Of a stretch of 64,000 nt of DNA, positions 1-10,954 are shown one piece after another. The DNA comes from Ctenosaura bakeri (lineage: Eukaryota > Chordata > Lepidosauria > Squamata > Iguanidae): the NCBI GenBank assembly GCA_948474755.1, contig CAOLHI010003131.1, positions 124,001 to 188,000 on the forward strand, read 5' to 3'. How positions within the stretch are numbered: position 1 is the stretch's first letter; the number at the start of each line of letters is the position of its first letter. The notes below the pieces were generated by a model. The model made no database searches and was not told the DNA's origin. It saw nothing but the letters and a program-made list of their open reading frames with translations. Position numbers and translations under genes: made by a program.

Positions 1-880
1 CGAGTCATTGATGAAGATGTTGAATAGCACTGACACCAGGACAGAACCCTGTGGCACCCCACTTGTCACTTCTCTCCAGGATGAAAAGCAGACATTGGAG
101 AGCACCCTTTGGGTTGGGTTGGTCAACCAGTTACAAATCCACCTAACAGTAGCCTTGTCCAGTCCACATTTTACTAGCTTCTTTGCAAGAATGTCATGGG
201 AGACTTTGTCAAAGGCCTTACTGAAATCAAGGTATGCTACATCCACCGCATTCTCTTAATTCATCAAGCTTGTAACTCTGTCATAAAAAAAGATGAAGAT
301 TAGTCTGGCATGACTTATTTCTGAGAAACCCATGTTGACTTTTAGTAATCACGGCATTGCTTTCTAAGTAATTGCAAACTGTCTGCTTAATGATCTGCTC
401 TAGAATTTTTCCTGGTATTGATGTTAGGCTGACTGGGCGATAATTATTTTGGTCTTCTTTTCTTCCCTTTTTGAAGATGGGGACAACATTTGCTCTCCTC
501 CAGCCTGCTGTTACTCCTCCTGTTTTCCAAGACTTCTCAAATACTAATGCCAACAGTTCTGATATTACTTCTGCCATGTCTTTTAATATCCCTGGATGTA
601 GTTCATCTGGCCCTGGAGACTTGAATTCATTTAGAGTAGACAGGTATGCCTGTAGTATGTCTCTACTTATATTGTGCTGAATTTCTGCCACTTCCCCAAC
701 TGCTCCCCACTCCTTGAGTTGAGTAGTTGTTGTTGTTTTTTCCTTTTGAGAGAAAACTGAGGCAAAGAAGGTGTTGAGTAGTTCTGCTTTTTCTCTGGCC
801 CCTGTTAGTACTTGGTCATCTTCTCCATGCAGTGACCCTATCATTTCCTTGTTTTTTTCTTTTACTGTGGACATATCTTA
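1..880 (-). pseudogene. CR1 ORF2 reverse transcriptase (N-terminal and palm part), broken
   Basis: This encodes the polymerase half of the CR1 replicase, which would copy element RNA at the nicked target site. An open stretch at 874-281 reads through the region before and into the fingers and palm, with [48 protein letters not shown] and [11 protein letters not shown] in order. This matches the CR1 RT layout. A stop ends the frame at 281. RT-like sequence resumes in another frame down to position 1, including the complement of the [16 protein letters not shown] block. A frameshift or stop therefore lies near 281. The FADD catalytic block is beyond the left edge. Upstream (880-1300) the complement still reads as the linker rich in lysine and arginine. 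Confidence 0.85.
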
Positions 881-1299
881 AAAAAAGCCCTTTTTATTGC
901 TTTTAATCTCTCTGGCAAGCCTGAGTTCATTCTGTGCTTTAGCTTCTCTGACCTTCCCCTTATATCTCCTGGCTATTTGTTTAAATTCCTCTTTGGTGAT
1001 TTCCCCATCTTTCCGTTTCTTGTACATTTTTTTTTAACATTTAGCTCTGTTGAGAATTCCTTAGTCACCCATTCTGGTTTCTTCAGACACTTCCCATTTT
1101 TCCTCCTTAATGGAACAGTTTTAGATTGGGCCTTCAGTATCTCATTTTTAAAAAACTCCTATGCATCATGAACTCTCTTCTCTTTCAGTATTCTTGACCA
1201 CGGAATTTCAGCCAGTAATTCCCTACATTTACAGAAATCAGCTTTTTTTAATGTTGAGAATTTGTGTCTGGCTACACTTGACTTCCCTTTCCTACTGAA

Positions 1300-1965
1300 T
1301 GACAAATTCCAATACAGCATCGTCACTCCCACCTAAGGACCCCACCATTTCCATTCCATTAACAAGGTCATCCCTGTTGGTTAAACTCAGATATAAGATA
1401 GTTGATCCCATTGTTGCCTTTTCCACCTTCTGGACATGAAATTGTCTGCAATACAAGTGAGGAAATTGTTGACCTTGTGCTCTTGGCCAAATTTGACTGC
1501 CAACATATATCAGGATAGTTGAAATCTCCCATTACTACTGCATCTCTCCTTTTTGAATGTGTGGTCATCTGTTCCAGGAAAACATCATCCAAATCCTCAG
1601 GCTAGCTGGGGAGGGGGGTCTGTAGTAGACCCCCACAATGGCATCTCTATTGTTTCCCACTCTCTTAATTATTACCCAGTTGCTCTCAACCTGGCTTCTG
1701 GGATTTAAGTCATGGATCTCTTCACAGGTGAAAATATCCTTGACATATAAAAGTTACTACTACTCCTTTCTTGTTTGGTCTATTTTTGTGAAATAAGTTA
1801 TACCCCCATGTTACTACATTCCAATCATAAGACTCATCCCACCAGGTACAGTGATGCCTATTATATTTATTTTATTGTATTAAGAGTTCCAGTTCATCTT
1901 GTTTATTCTCCATGCTCTGTGCATTAGTGTATAGACATTTAAGACCATGTGCTCTTCCTGCAAGC
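1300..1965 (-). pseudogene. CR1 ORF2 endonuclease domain, broken
   Basis: The minus strand encodes an apurinic/apyrimidinic-type endonuclease of a CR1 LINE, the enzyme that nicks target DNA for target-primed reverse transcription. The start of the domain (complement near 1960-1900) reads LKCLYTNAQSMENKQDELE. The middle carries a GVYYRPP-like block near 1630. Next comes MGDFNYPDICW within the open stretch 1592-1368, which contains the conserved Asp and Asn of the family (GDFN). Several in-frame stops and at least two frame changes separate these blocks, so no functional protein is encoded. The RT region follows to the left. Confidence 0.8.
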
Positions 1966-2169
1966 CCTTTACTAAAGTTGCTTTTCCTCCCACTGTTGGT
2001 CTCTAGTACTACTTGGTCTGCTCTGTCTATAACATTTGGGCTTTTTTGCCCAGCACTTGCTGAATTCCAGCCCTGAATAATACTGTCTCCCTCCCCACTT
2101 AAACTTGGTTTAAAGGTCTCCTGATCAGCTTTGCAAGACTGTTAGCAAAAACATTCCTGCCAACGGCTA

Positions 2170-3474
2170 TGAGGTACAGCCCATCGCCTACCAGAGGACC
2201 ATCTTTGTGAAAATGCAGACTGCGGTCCAAAAACCCAAATCATTCCCAGTGGCATCATCTGCAGAGCCAGTTGTTGACCTCCACTCTCTTCTCCTCCTTT
2301 GTGGGCCATATCCTTCAACAGGGAGGAGGCATGAAATCACAACCTGTGCATCAAGGTCCTTCAGCTTTCTACCCATAACCTCATAATCCTTTGTGATGCT
2401 CTGAAAGCTTTGCCTTGTCATGTCATTTGTTCCCACGTGAACCAGAAGGAGGGGGTTATGGTCAGAGAGCTTGACCAGTCCCCAGGGAGACAGCACACCT
2501 TGTGATTCATCCTATCTAGGTTGCAAATTGTTGATTCTGTTCCTCTCAGCAAGGAGTCCCCAACTACCAGAACCCGCCTCCTCTGAGGCTTGGCTGGGGT
2601 TACTCAATGTCAGTAACTGACTCCAAGTCTCAAGTCAAGTCTCAAGTCCTTGAAGATACTTTCAAGTCAAGTCTCAAGTCTGGAAGCCAACTTTATACCC
2701 TAAAATTCCATAATTATTGGATAGACAGAAATAAATTCAGTTTTAACAATTTGAGCAGAATTGGCTCTCCACATTTGCAGTTTTGCCATCTGCAGCTTTG
2801 GAAATGGGGAATGGGATCCTACCTTGCTCCCCATTACTGAAGATTCAAAAGCATTAGAAGGAAGGATCCTTCTTCCTCAAGCCCGTTGCCTGACACATTT
2901 GCTGTTCCTCTCTGAGAAATGCACCCTGTACTCTGGGACCAAGTCTTGTCTTTTGCTCTTAGGAAACATTTTAGAAGGCTCCTCTGATATTCAGCAGGGA
3001 CAGGTTGCTGAGCAGACCTCAAGCCTGTCTCAAGCCCATTGCCTAACCTGTTTGCTGTTCCTCTCTGAGAAATGCACCCACACTTTGGGCTTGAGAGAGA
3101 TTGCCATGTGAATAGTAGGCAAAAAGAGATGGAGGCGTTGTTCAAATTCGCAAGATTTCTGGATGAAGGTGTTATGTTACTGAACCAAGTGCTTCAAGTC
3201 AATCATTAAAAATATACAAGTGTCAAGTCAAGTCAGTGCATCATTTATGGCTGAGTCGAGTCCAAGTTGAGCCACTGAAGTCCGACTTGAGTCTATCAAC
3301 TTGAGTCTACACAACTGCTCGATGTGCAGATTCTTCCAAGGTGGTCTGAACATTGTCTTCTGGATGAGCCTGCTGTTCTTGCTGCTGTTTGATTTCCTCA
3401 TTAATAAGGGAAAGCAGATATTGCTGCTGTGCCGTTTCCTCTTGCTGCTGTTCCGTTACGTCTTCCTGCACCAT
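2170..3474 (-). pseudogene. CR1 ORF1 with SGNH/GDSL esterase-like domain, split by a hAT element
   Basis: ORF1 of the CR1 starts at an ATG complementary to 3472-3474. Its N-terminus is rich in Gln and Glu (VTEQQQEETAQQQ, EEIKQQQEQQ), suggesting a coiled coil. The frame is interrupted at 3318 by the hAT element and continues at 2602 in the same frame if the element and one duplicated 8-mer are ignored. The esterase-like part follows: VLVVGDSLLRGTE (the GDS nucleophile block) and LLLVHVGTNDM (the GTND block). These define the SGNH domain known from CR1 and L2-type ORF1 proteins. It runs to about 2188, where the frame ends. The role in retrotransposition is only partly understood; lipid or membrane binding has been proposed. 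Confidence 0.82.
2611..3317. mobile_element. hAT-like non-autonomous DNA transposon (CAAGTC family), copy 1
   Basis: A 707-bp element is inserted in CR1 ORF1. It is flanked by an 8-bp TSD with one mismatch (ctcaatgt at 2603-2610, ctcgatgt at 3318-3325). The ends are imperfect inverted repeats beginning CAGT and rich in CAAGTC/GACTTG units. Eight-base duplications and a CAG start are hallmarks of hAT transposons. There is no transposase frame. The interior holds a direct duplication of about 60 bp (near 2876-2935 and 3024-3080, both with the GAGAAATGCACCC core). A second copy of the family lies at 35998-36488. Confidence 0.75.
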
Positions 3475-3789
3475 TGCAAACCATGACAGTTACCACAAAA
3501 CCTCTGTGACAATATTAACAGCTCCTGCTGGTTTTTCACAGAGACAGTTCATTCTTGGTGGTTTCTGGTCCAGTGTGTTTTCCTGACCGTTATAATTTGG
3601 CTATGACATCTTTAACAAGTGTTGCTACCTTAGCCAGTGTGTACTACTCACTGCAATGCTCAATAAGGAAACAGTTTCAACCTATCGGGGAAGGGACAAT
3701 GTTGTCTTTAACAGACAGCCTTTTTCTGCCTCCTGAGATCTTCTCCCAAGACACACCTCCCTGATAGGCTTTTAGGGGCACAGAAGGTA

Positions 3790-5430
3790 AGAAGCTTTAA
3801 ACCACTTCACATGTGGAACAGCCTCGGTGTCAATCTGAATCACAGTCCAAATTCAAAAGGGTAGAAGACCCATTTACAGAAGCCTGATTCTGCTATTTGT
3901 ATCAATTTAAAGGGAGGCTATCAGCTCAGCAGGCATGGAGGTGTGGGGGAACATGCTGACAAGACTGGAAATGTGACAACTCATTAGATCAAAGCACAAA
4001 TGCAGTGATAAATAGAAAAGTTTTACTCTAATCATAAAATCATTCTCCATCCTCCCCAACCCACAGCCCATTGTTATACTATTTGCATAGGAGTGAAACA
4101 ACATCTCCTAATTCCCCTAACTGAAGTTGTAGGAGAATTCTAAGGAAACTGAGAGAATCCATGTATATGGTTTAAAAGAATCCATCTATTTAGATAGGCG
4201 GTGCATTTGAAAGACTTTTTTTTAACAGTACTAAGCTGTACAGCTCAAGACAGTTATGCATAGTGCTTGATGCACTGAATGCCCCTAAAACTGCACCACA
4301 CAACACAGGATTGTTATTTGAGCAAAAGCAGAGAGTCCTGACAAACTCAGCTTGCTGGGTTTTTTTTTAAAAAAAAATAAAGATGAAGAACTTTTTATGG
4401 CTTCTAAGATAACTTCCCATTAATGCCTGGTGGAATTCCAGAAGCCACTAAAACTCTGAAAGGAAGGGAATGCACACACACATACACATCACTCATTAAA
4501 TAAACTCATAAAATAACTGGGATGTTGCTGTGTATCCCTGTCATTTAAAAAGGGACACATACACTGGCCATTCTCCCTAACCAGTCAAATGTTTGAGGGC
4601 CCTTTGAAGGTTTATCTACACATACAAGAGATGTATGTCATAGTACTCCATCATGTGTCCCCATTCAGTCCCCATTCCTAGGGCTATTTGCATGGGGATT
4701 GTTTTCATTTTTGGATAAATTCATGGCTCTTGGGAACTGTGGCTACAATGTACAGCAGGAAGATAAGCTAGCCAGCACAGTGTCACATTTATACCTCTAA
4801 GATTTCCAGTGGATGGGGAGCCTTATGTATTGGGAGAGGGTATAAGAGAGTGGAAGATACATTGCATACAAGCTCTCATGGTCCCTTTGCACTGCATGCT
4901 GACTCCTCCTCTGAAATTCTCATGATACCAGTATCCTCATTCCAGGAAGTATTCAAAGCTTGTTTCTGCTCAAAGAAGAAAAGTTGGTGTTGTAACAAGC
5001 AGAAGCAGTACTGACAGGCAAATAGAACAGGGCAGGGTCTCAACCAGAGTTGCATAAACCACCATGAAACAATCATGAAACTATAGGAAAATATATATGT
5101 AGATATATGGGGGAGAGAGGGAGGGGAGAGAGGGAGCCGGATAGAATGCCACAACTTACAACCAATAAGAAAACATACATAGTATATATGTGTCTACATA
5201 TGTGTGTGTGTGTATTCGGTCTTATTCATTTATTATTCATATTGACTGTTAACATTGTTATCATTTACTTTGTTATTATATTCCTTAATATTCCTTGTCT
5301 GTAGTATTCACAATGACACTGGAAGTATGCCAGCACTTGTATCAACCTGCACACTTTATGCATAGCCATCTGTGAATGTCTGAATGTGGCTAGTTTAAAA
5401 CAGACAACTTGATGTGAAACTCTTTGTTCT
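3790..5430. other. No gene or repeat recognised
   Basis: AT-rich sequence without a credible reading frame. Short A/T runs (4220-4380), a GA-rich patch (5105-5140) and a short TG run near 5200 are the only local structures. Confidence 0.5.
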
Positions 5431-5440
5431 AGATAACTAA

Positions 5441-5641
5441 AGCCATTTCTACACTACATTATTATAGTGCTATTATTCCACTTTCAACATCCTGTGGAAT
5501 TCTGGGGTTTGCAGTTTTGGGAGAGGGATTTAGAATTCTCAGCAGAGAGCTCTTTGGCTTCAGTAAATTACAAACCCCAGAATTCCACAGGATGTTGAAA
5601 GTGGAATAATAGCACTGTAACAATGTAGTATGGAAATGGCC
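5441..5641. mobile_element. Palindromic MITE, GGCCATTTC family (copy 1)
   Basis: A 201-bp element has long inverted repeats: the left arm GCCATTTCTACACTACATT is mirrored by the right arm ending GAAATGGCC. Inside, TTCCACTTTCAACATCCTG is followed later by its reverse complement. The loop contains a GGGATTTAGAATTCTC block. It is flanked by taa on the left and tat on the right, close to the 3-bp A/T-rich TSDs of other copies (TTA at 48024-48202, TTT at 32601-35214, ATA at 29369-29568). The 3-bp TSD and the GGCC-starting ends suggest a PIF/Harbinger-type origin. It has no coding capacity. Confidence 0.85.
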
Positions 5642-5929
5642 TATATGTGAAATTATTCAGGTGTGGCATTTGAATTGTTAGTTCATACAGGATTAGGTTG
5701 CCTAAGAGGCCTTATACCAGTTATAAAGAAAGAGTCAAGAAATATATTGAAATAATGATGAAGTCTCGATTGTTAAGGTAAGGGGTTCAATATTTTTGAC
5801 AGAATTGTGGATTTCACACTTCCCTAGGCCCAATGAAATAAAGCACATCATCATGGAAATCTGTACATTTGCAAGGCTTGCAGTGCATTTAGAGAAATAC
5901 GAAATATGCAGAAATCTATGTGTGTGTGT

Positions 5930-6120
5930 GTATACCTTCAAGTCCCTTGTTGACTTATGGTGACCCCATGAATTTCACAGAGTTTGCTTAGGCAAAGAAT
6001 ATTCAAGAGTGGTTTTGCCTGTTCCTTCCTCTGAAATATAGCCTAATGTACCTGGGATTCCTTGGTGATCTCCGATTCAGCTCTAAACAGTGGCCTTCTT
6101 CGCTTCCAAGATCTGGTGTA
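5930..6120 (-). mobile_element. SINE with 5S rRNA-like head and BovB-like tail
   Basis: On the minus strand the right part (about 6050-6120) resembles 5S rRNA: in the plus orientation CCTGGGATTCCTTGGTGATC and GCTTCCAAGATCTG match the antisense 5S internal promoter region. The left part (5940-6000, CTTCAAGTC...GACTTATGGTGACC) is the tail shared by squamate BovB and Sauria SINEs. The head differs from the tRNA-type heads at 11921 and 54431. The 5S origin is read by eye and is moderately supported. Confidence 0.6.
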
Positions 6121-7480
6121 GATGGAAGATGGGAGGATGAGGTAAAGGAGACAGATACGAAAGAGAATAGAAGGGAGATCAAAACAGAAGGGAAAGTGAG
6201 ATGGAGAACGAAGAAAAAGAGGCAATTTGAGAGCAAGGTGAGGGGATGAAAAGTAGTAAGAACATGAAAAAAGAAGGCTGTTGTGTTGCAAAGGGAACAG
6301 AGGAAAGCAAATAGAGGTCAGGAGATGAAGGAGATAGTGCTGGAGGAAAGGAGGATTGAGAAGGGAAGCATCTCTGATGTGGACACCAGGAGGAGTACAA
6401 AGCTGGGAAGTGCCAGTGGCCATAAGGCTCAAACCTTCCAGTGAGAAGACTGTGAACAGCAAGCAGTGAGAGAAGGGAAGGAGCCTCTTCAGGTAGCAGC
6501 AGCTCCACTGAAGCCTTCCCTCTCATTTACCTAGGTGGCTACCACCAACTTTCAGAAGTGCCCCCCAAAATATAAGTTAGGTGTTTGATTGGGAAATTCA
6601 GGAAGGAACTGGAGCAGAAAGTGATATAAGTGATATATTTTTTTCTTCAGCACAAGCCTCTTGCCAGTAAAGGCCTGGAAGAATTGCCCTAGTTGAACCA
6701 CTGATATTTTGCTCAGTGGGTAGGTGATAAATCCAGTCTCTGAATGTGTCTGGAAGTTGCACATCAGGGTCTGTTCTTACCTGATTTCACAATTGGAGAA
6801 TGCCCCAAGCATCCTCATTTAGAATGTTTGTCCCATTTCAATCAGGCCACAGCACAGCTCATCTTAAATAATATATCCAATCACACTAATCAAAGGTGCC
6901 AGCTCTTGTTTCCATGGCTGGAACAACAAGCATCTAGTTCAATAATGCCTGTCTATTCTCTGCCTAGAATAATAGCACTATTAGGGCTTTTTCACTCATC
7001 CTCATCTTACAGTCAGGATGCATTGTTCACTTTCCAGGCCATTATTTGTTTCTGAAGCCCATAATAGCTGAAGGTATGCTCTACTGGTTCTTAAAGTTAT
7101 TCATAATGATACATGTACATTTTGAGATGTAATGATTCTGCAATGCTGAACCTGGCAGCTCTTTCCCAAATGATCTATCAAAGTTCAGACTATTTGCTGT
7201 CTATGGATGCACTCCATATTTTACTGGTGCTTATCCAAAGCTGACTTCTTAAATTGTATGCCAACTAGGAATACTGTAAGGTTAATTTCACCCCTTAACA
7301 AGCCTTCTTGCTTTTTATCTTTTCAGGAACAAGCTGAAATATGTATATATTGTCTGGCTGTTTGTAATAGCACCAAAGAAATCTAAATCAGCACAACAAC
7401 ATGTATTAAATTCAATCTCTGTTTCTCATGTGCATCATACAGACACAGACAGAGAAACACACACAGTATTATAGGAACTG
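6121..7480. other. Purine-rich stretch, then unique sequence
   Basis: Positions 6121-6350 are strongly purine-rich on the plus strand, mainly A and G runs. This gives rise to open frames on the minus strand that are low-complexity shadows. The rest has no recognised gene or repeat. Confidence 0.5.
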
Positions 7481-7487
7481 TAGAATG

Positions 7488-7605
7488 CTCCCTGGGTTTT
7501 AGAACTGTAACTCCCAGCACTCCTTGGCTTTGCTAGCTAGGGATGATGAAAACTGGAATTCAACTACATTTGAAGGGCTGCATGCTTCTCATCCTTGGTT
7601 CATTA
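7488..7605. mobile_element. Short MITE of the AACTCCCAGCA type (hAT-like)
   Basis: The blocks GTAACTCCCAGCACTCCTTGG, a central GGGATGATG and TACATTTGAAGGGC form the layout of a widespread short MITE with a TGTAGTTCCA/ACAACTCCCA palindrome. Related pieces lie at 36830-36915, 39467-39600 and 40985-41095. It is diverged and no TSD was found. Confidence 0.5.
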
Positions 7606-7869
7606 GAATGGTTGCCCAATTTTTAAAAAGATCTTGATTTTTGGACTTGATTAAATCAATTGTTTTTAGCTCTGCATATATGCTAAAATAATTCAGAAGC
7701 AAGATGTGCATGTCCTTTGTTTTCAAATGAGATACAGCAAGCATCATCTTAGAAGAAATCAGAGAAAACAGGAGCATGCCTTTATTGAAATTATCACTCT
7801 CATCTTCAACTTTTATCATTCCTGAAGAATAAGGTTATCAAAGAGTACTAGTTGTGACAGCTAAATAAA

Positions 7870-8145
7870 CAGGCACCCACTTCAGTGTCTTTCTGGTGGC
7901 AGGCAAATGCATTTTTGTTTTATCTGGTCCTTGAGAACTGACTGCTAAGGGAGAAGGTTTTTCCTAATGTGTTGTATTTTGAGAAGTTTTTTTTAATTGG
8001 TATGCTTTTCCATTGCTGTTTATTCTCTTGATCATTTAATTGTATTTTAACTTTTGTATGTTTTAGTGGTGTGAACTTTTATCTATATCTGTTTAAAGTA
8101 TTGTAAGCCAATTTGAGTCCCAGGGCTGGGAAAAAGTCAGGTTTA

Positions 8146-8178
<33 letters not shown>

Positions 8179-8182
8179 CAAC
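7870..8182 (+). mobile_element. L2-type LINE 3' tail with CAC/AAC microsatellite
   Basis: AT-rich 3' untranslated sequence ends in TTGTAAGCCAATTTGAGTCCCAGG followed by a simple repeat (CAC then AAC units, 8150-8182). The terminal GTAAGCC...GAGTC...GGG block and the trailing simple repeat are typical of L2 tails in reptiles. The same layout appears at 36780-36820, 49160-49245 and 52700-52800. Confidence 0.65.
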
Positions 8183-8186
8183 TGCC

Positions 8187-8705
8187 CATTATGAATTGTG
8201 TGCATTTAAAAAAATGCTTGCCAGTAGAAGGACAACAGAGAGGGGCCAGCCGGCATAGCATAACCAGCATTTGGCAAAGAATTCCAGAACCTGAAAGCAA
8301 TCAATGGAAAGACAATCTTTTGTATTCCCCAGTGGTGGCAAGACCACAAAAGGCACTATTAAAATACACACACTCTTGTATGGGCAACTCTAATCTTTCA
8401 AATAGCCTAGTATCAAGTCTGATATGATGGGTCATGACTAACAGTTTGAATTGTTCCCAGAAGCAGACTGTTAACCAGTGAAGCTTTTGTACCAAGAGTA
8501 ACCAGACAAGAGTCCGGTCAGATGAGGTTTCAAGAATTCCTTTCAAAAGCATTTGAGCATAATTCAAATGCAATGTAATTAAGGAACTTTCCTGTGTGGC
8601 CACATCTAACAGTTCAAGGAACAGGTACAGTCAGTGCACCACCTTTAGATCTGCAAGCATACTCCTGATCACCAACCAGAACTGGGCATCCAAACATTTT
8701 ATCCA
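8187..8705 (-). mobile_element. Degenerate L2/CR1-group LINE 3' region
   Basis: The blocks TTTGAATTGTTCCCAGAAGCAGACTG, CCAGTGAAGCTTTTGTACCA and CAACCAGAACTGGGCATCC match an old LINE 3' region found repeatedly in squamates. Here it is read in the antisense direction. Related fragments occur at 26736-26972 and 44292-44760. No reading frame survives. Confidence 0.45.
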
Positions 8706-8739
8706 GGAATAAACTCAAACTACTAACCTGTGGTCAATT

Positions 8740-8930
8740 TATATGTGCAGTGGGGTGTTGTGTGTGCAGAAAATGGCATTTTCTGTGCAGAAAATGAGTT
8801 TCATGCACAGAAAACAAAACAAAAGTTTCTTGCAGAGAAAATTCTCTGTTTCCTGCTGTTTTCTGCATGGGAAACTTGCTTTATGTGCAGAAAATGCTAT
8901 GGAGGAAATGTTTTTGTGCAGAAGTAGTGT

Positions 8931-8963
<33 letters not shown>

Positions 8964-9090
8964 CAGAAAATACAGATGCATAGATGAAAAAACCATGATT
9001 TTTTATGTACAGAGTAAGTCCTAAACTGAAAATAGCCTTAGAAAACTGTGTGGTTGTCAATGACTTTCTAGTAGCAAGGAGAAAAGTGTT
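8740..9090 (+). repeat. TTTCTGCACAGAAAA palindrome-array repeat, copy 1, with TG microsatellite
   Basis: An interspersed repeat is made of many near-copies of the short palindrome TTTTCTGTGCAGAAAA, spaced about 20-40 bp apart. A (TG)n run interrupts it at 8936-8963. The right end shares a tail with the copies at 18595-19040 and 43622-44015: AGTCCTAAACTGAAAATAGC, then GAAAACTGTGTGGTTG, then GACTTTCT. It has no coding frame and its classification is unknown. Confidence 0.65.
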
Positions 9091-9280
9091 AAAAAAATTT
9101 GTTCCAGCATCCAAGAATAAAATTTATAATGATGGCAACATAAGCAATGAAGAGAAAGTCTCAGAGCAATGCTTTCTGAAATCACCTCTCCAAAAAAAAC
9201 AAAAAACAAAAACAAAAAACAGATCTACTTAAAAAAAGGGAAAAAAAGATGGTATCTCCAAGTCTCATTCTAGGAATATA

Positions 9281-9440
9281 CTGTATTTGTCAGCATGTAA
9301 GATGCGCTATAAACACATCCTTTTTATACATTGAAAAATACTATTTGCTGGCGTATAAGATACATTGGCATACAAGACGCACTTCATTTTCAAACAGTAT
9401 TTTTCAGGAAAAAAAGTGAGTCTTATATGCCAGCAAACAG
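9281..9440. mobile_element. Short inverted-repeat MITE (GTATTTGCTGGCRTATAAGA ends)
   Basis: The left end CTGTATTTGTCAGCATGTAAG is mirrored by the right end CTTATATGCCAGCAAACAGG. The interior repeats the same motif (TTTGCTGGCGTATAAGATAC) and its complement. These GTATAAGACG-type ends are a known short DNA-transposon family in vertebrates. It is 160 bp long and non-coding. Confidence 0.6.
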
Positions 9441-9685
9441 GGTACCTCAAAAAGCATATCCTTGCAGAATGTACTGAAAGCTGTTGAGCTTTCCATATAC
9501 TCAGCATGGAAACACTTTGCCTAATCCTCAGCATACATTCCTGCGCTTCAGTTATTGAAACCATTATTAGCTAGGTGTTGAACACATTTTGTAAGATATC
9601 CCTGCCAGGAAGCCTACAATCTAATAGATATGAAAGAAGAAAGGAACAGAGGGCAAAGAGAAAGCCACAAGTTGAAGGGGCAGCT

Positions 9686-10588
9686 TGTTACCGTAGTTTC
9701 TAGTCCAGACTTGTGGGTTATTAGATATCATTTGATATCAATAATTTGGCCTTCTTCACCCCTTCCTCTTCACGTGCTTGCGAGGCTTCTGGACAATCAC
9801 GCACACAGGCACGACCAACAATAGCTGAAACATTCCAAACCAATACAGGCAGGCCAGAAATAACCAGACTGCCGCTTTAGGTGACCTCAAGGCAAGTACC
9901 ACATTATGTATGCACGCTACTTACAAAGGACTCCCTGCCCTGAGCAGGCAGCTTGCCAAGCTGAATACTCAACTGTCAAGCACTCCGCGTTTGCATACTG
10001 GCTACTCTATTGACAACTCTGTCATAACTCAATCATGCAAAATATTGACCTTTTGGAGGCTTTGTCTCCAGCCCAAAACCCATTGTTATCCCTGGGAACG
10101 GATTAGCCTATGGCCACATTTTCCCCTATATGAACCCTTGACTTTGAGTACTTCCTCGGATGGCTCCTGGCTTCCATCCTGCCTTGCTGTCACTTAGTTC
10201 AATGAGCCTTCCCCTCAGCTCCTCGTGCTGAGAATTTCCTCTGCTACAGACCTTTTTCTTCAGACTACCTGGGCTTCAGGACAGGTGTAGTATTTCCTAT
10301 ACAAAACCTCCTCTTAAAATTCCTCTATCCAACTCCCGCCTTTATTTCTATAGATCTCTGTGTGAGTGTGTTGCATACATGTGTTTGACTGTATATCAAT
10401 AAAAACAACAATTATTATTTACTTCAGTTTGCTCCTTGACTTGGTCAGACCCCGTAGACACTGGGATCAAGAAAGATCTCGCTAGGTTGCCCTGCCTCTC
10501 GTATTGCTAGCTTGTGCTCTGCTAATTCCCTTCCCCATTGTGAGCACATTGAGGTGCCCCTCCTGGGGCCTCAGAAATCAGGGTAACA
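9686..10588 (+). mobile_element. Solo LTR, TGTTAC...GTAACA family
   Basis: A 903-bp LTR begins TGTTACCG and ends AGGGTAACA. It is flanked by a perfect 4-bp TSD, agct (9682-9685 and 10589-10592). It has a TATA-like CCCTATATGAACC at about 10124-10137 and a polyadenylation signal AATAAA at 10398-10403, so transcription would run left to right. No internal region or second LTR is adjacent, so it is a solo LTR left by recombination. A 4-bp TSD is typical of class I endogenous retroviruses and some Ty3 elements; the internal genes needed to decide are absent. Four relatives lie in this window. Confidence 0.85.
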
Positions 10589-10875
10589 AGCTGCTTTGGT
10601 GGCTGAAGGGGAATCTCCTCCTTGCCATAATGTTCTTCAGAGGGTGGGAGTTTTCCCAGCTGCCCTTGGTGACATGATGTGGTCCAAGCTGGACTGGAAG
10701 CAAAAAGTTGCCATGTGGAATCTTCCTATTCAGTGTTTCAGTCAGTTACTAGTGCCTTTTGTAATGATAGATCATTCTGTATTCCTTTCCACTGAGTTTT
10801 CTCCCACCTTCATTTAATAAGCACTTCCCATTGGGCTGCTTTGGTCTCTTCACATTGGGCACTTTGGACTACAGT

Positions 10876-10927
<52 letters not shown>

Positions 10928-10953
10928 GAGAGAAAGAGAGAGAGAGAGAGAGA
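10876..10953 (+). repeat. (GATA)n followed by (GA)n microsatellite
   Basis: About 13 GATA units (10876-10927) pass directly into a GA tract. Low-complexity frames on the minus strand here (Ser/Tyr/Leu repeats) are artefacts. Confidence 0.97.
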
Positions 10954-10954
10954 C

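Larger units (their letters stand above)
1..3780 (-). mobile_element. CR1-type LINE, 5' portion, interrupted
   Basis: A non-LTR retrotransposon lies on the minus strand. Reading from right to left it shows ORF1 with an esterase-like domain (3474 to about 2170), then an endonuclease (about 1965-1300), then reverse transcriptase up to the left edge of the window. The motifs are those of CR1: VVGDSLLRGTE and HVGTND in ORF1, VVMGDFNYPDICW in the endonuclease, and [18 protein letters not shown] plus SQHGF in the RT. All frames carry stops or shifts, so the copy is dead. Most CR1 copies are 5'-truncated tails, so one that keeps ORF1 is unusual. The 3' part lies outside the window. The right (5') boundary near 3780 is approximate. 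A hAT-like element sits at 2611-3317. The first 260 bases match the RT of the CR1 at 19178-20207 in reverse, so both belong to closely related subfamilies. Confidence 0.88.

Noticed and set aside
281..874. A 197-aa minus frame considered as a host RT-like gene
   Set aside because: It is continuous with CR1 endonuclease and ORF1 sequence, with broken frames on either side.
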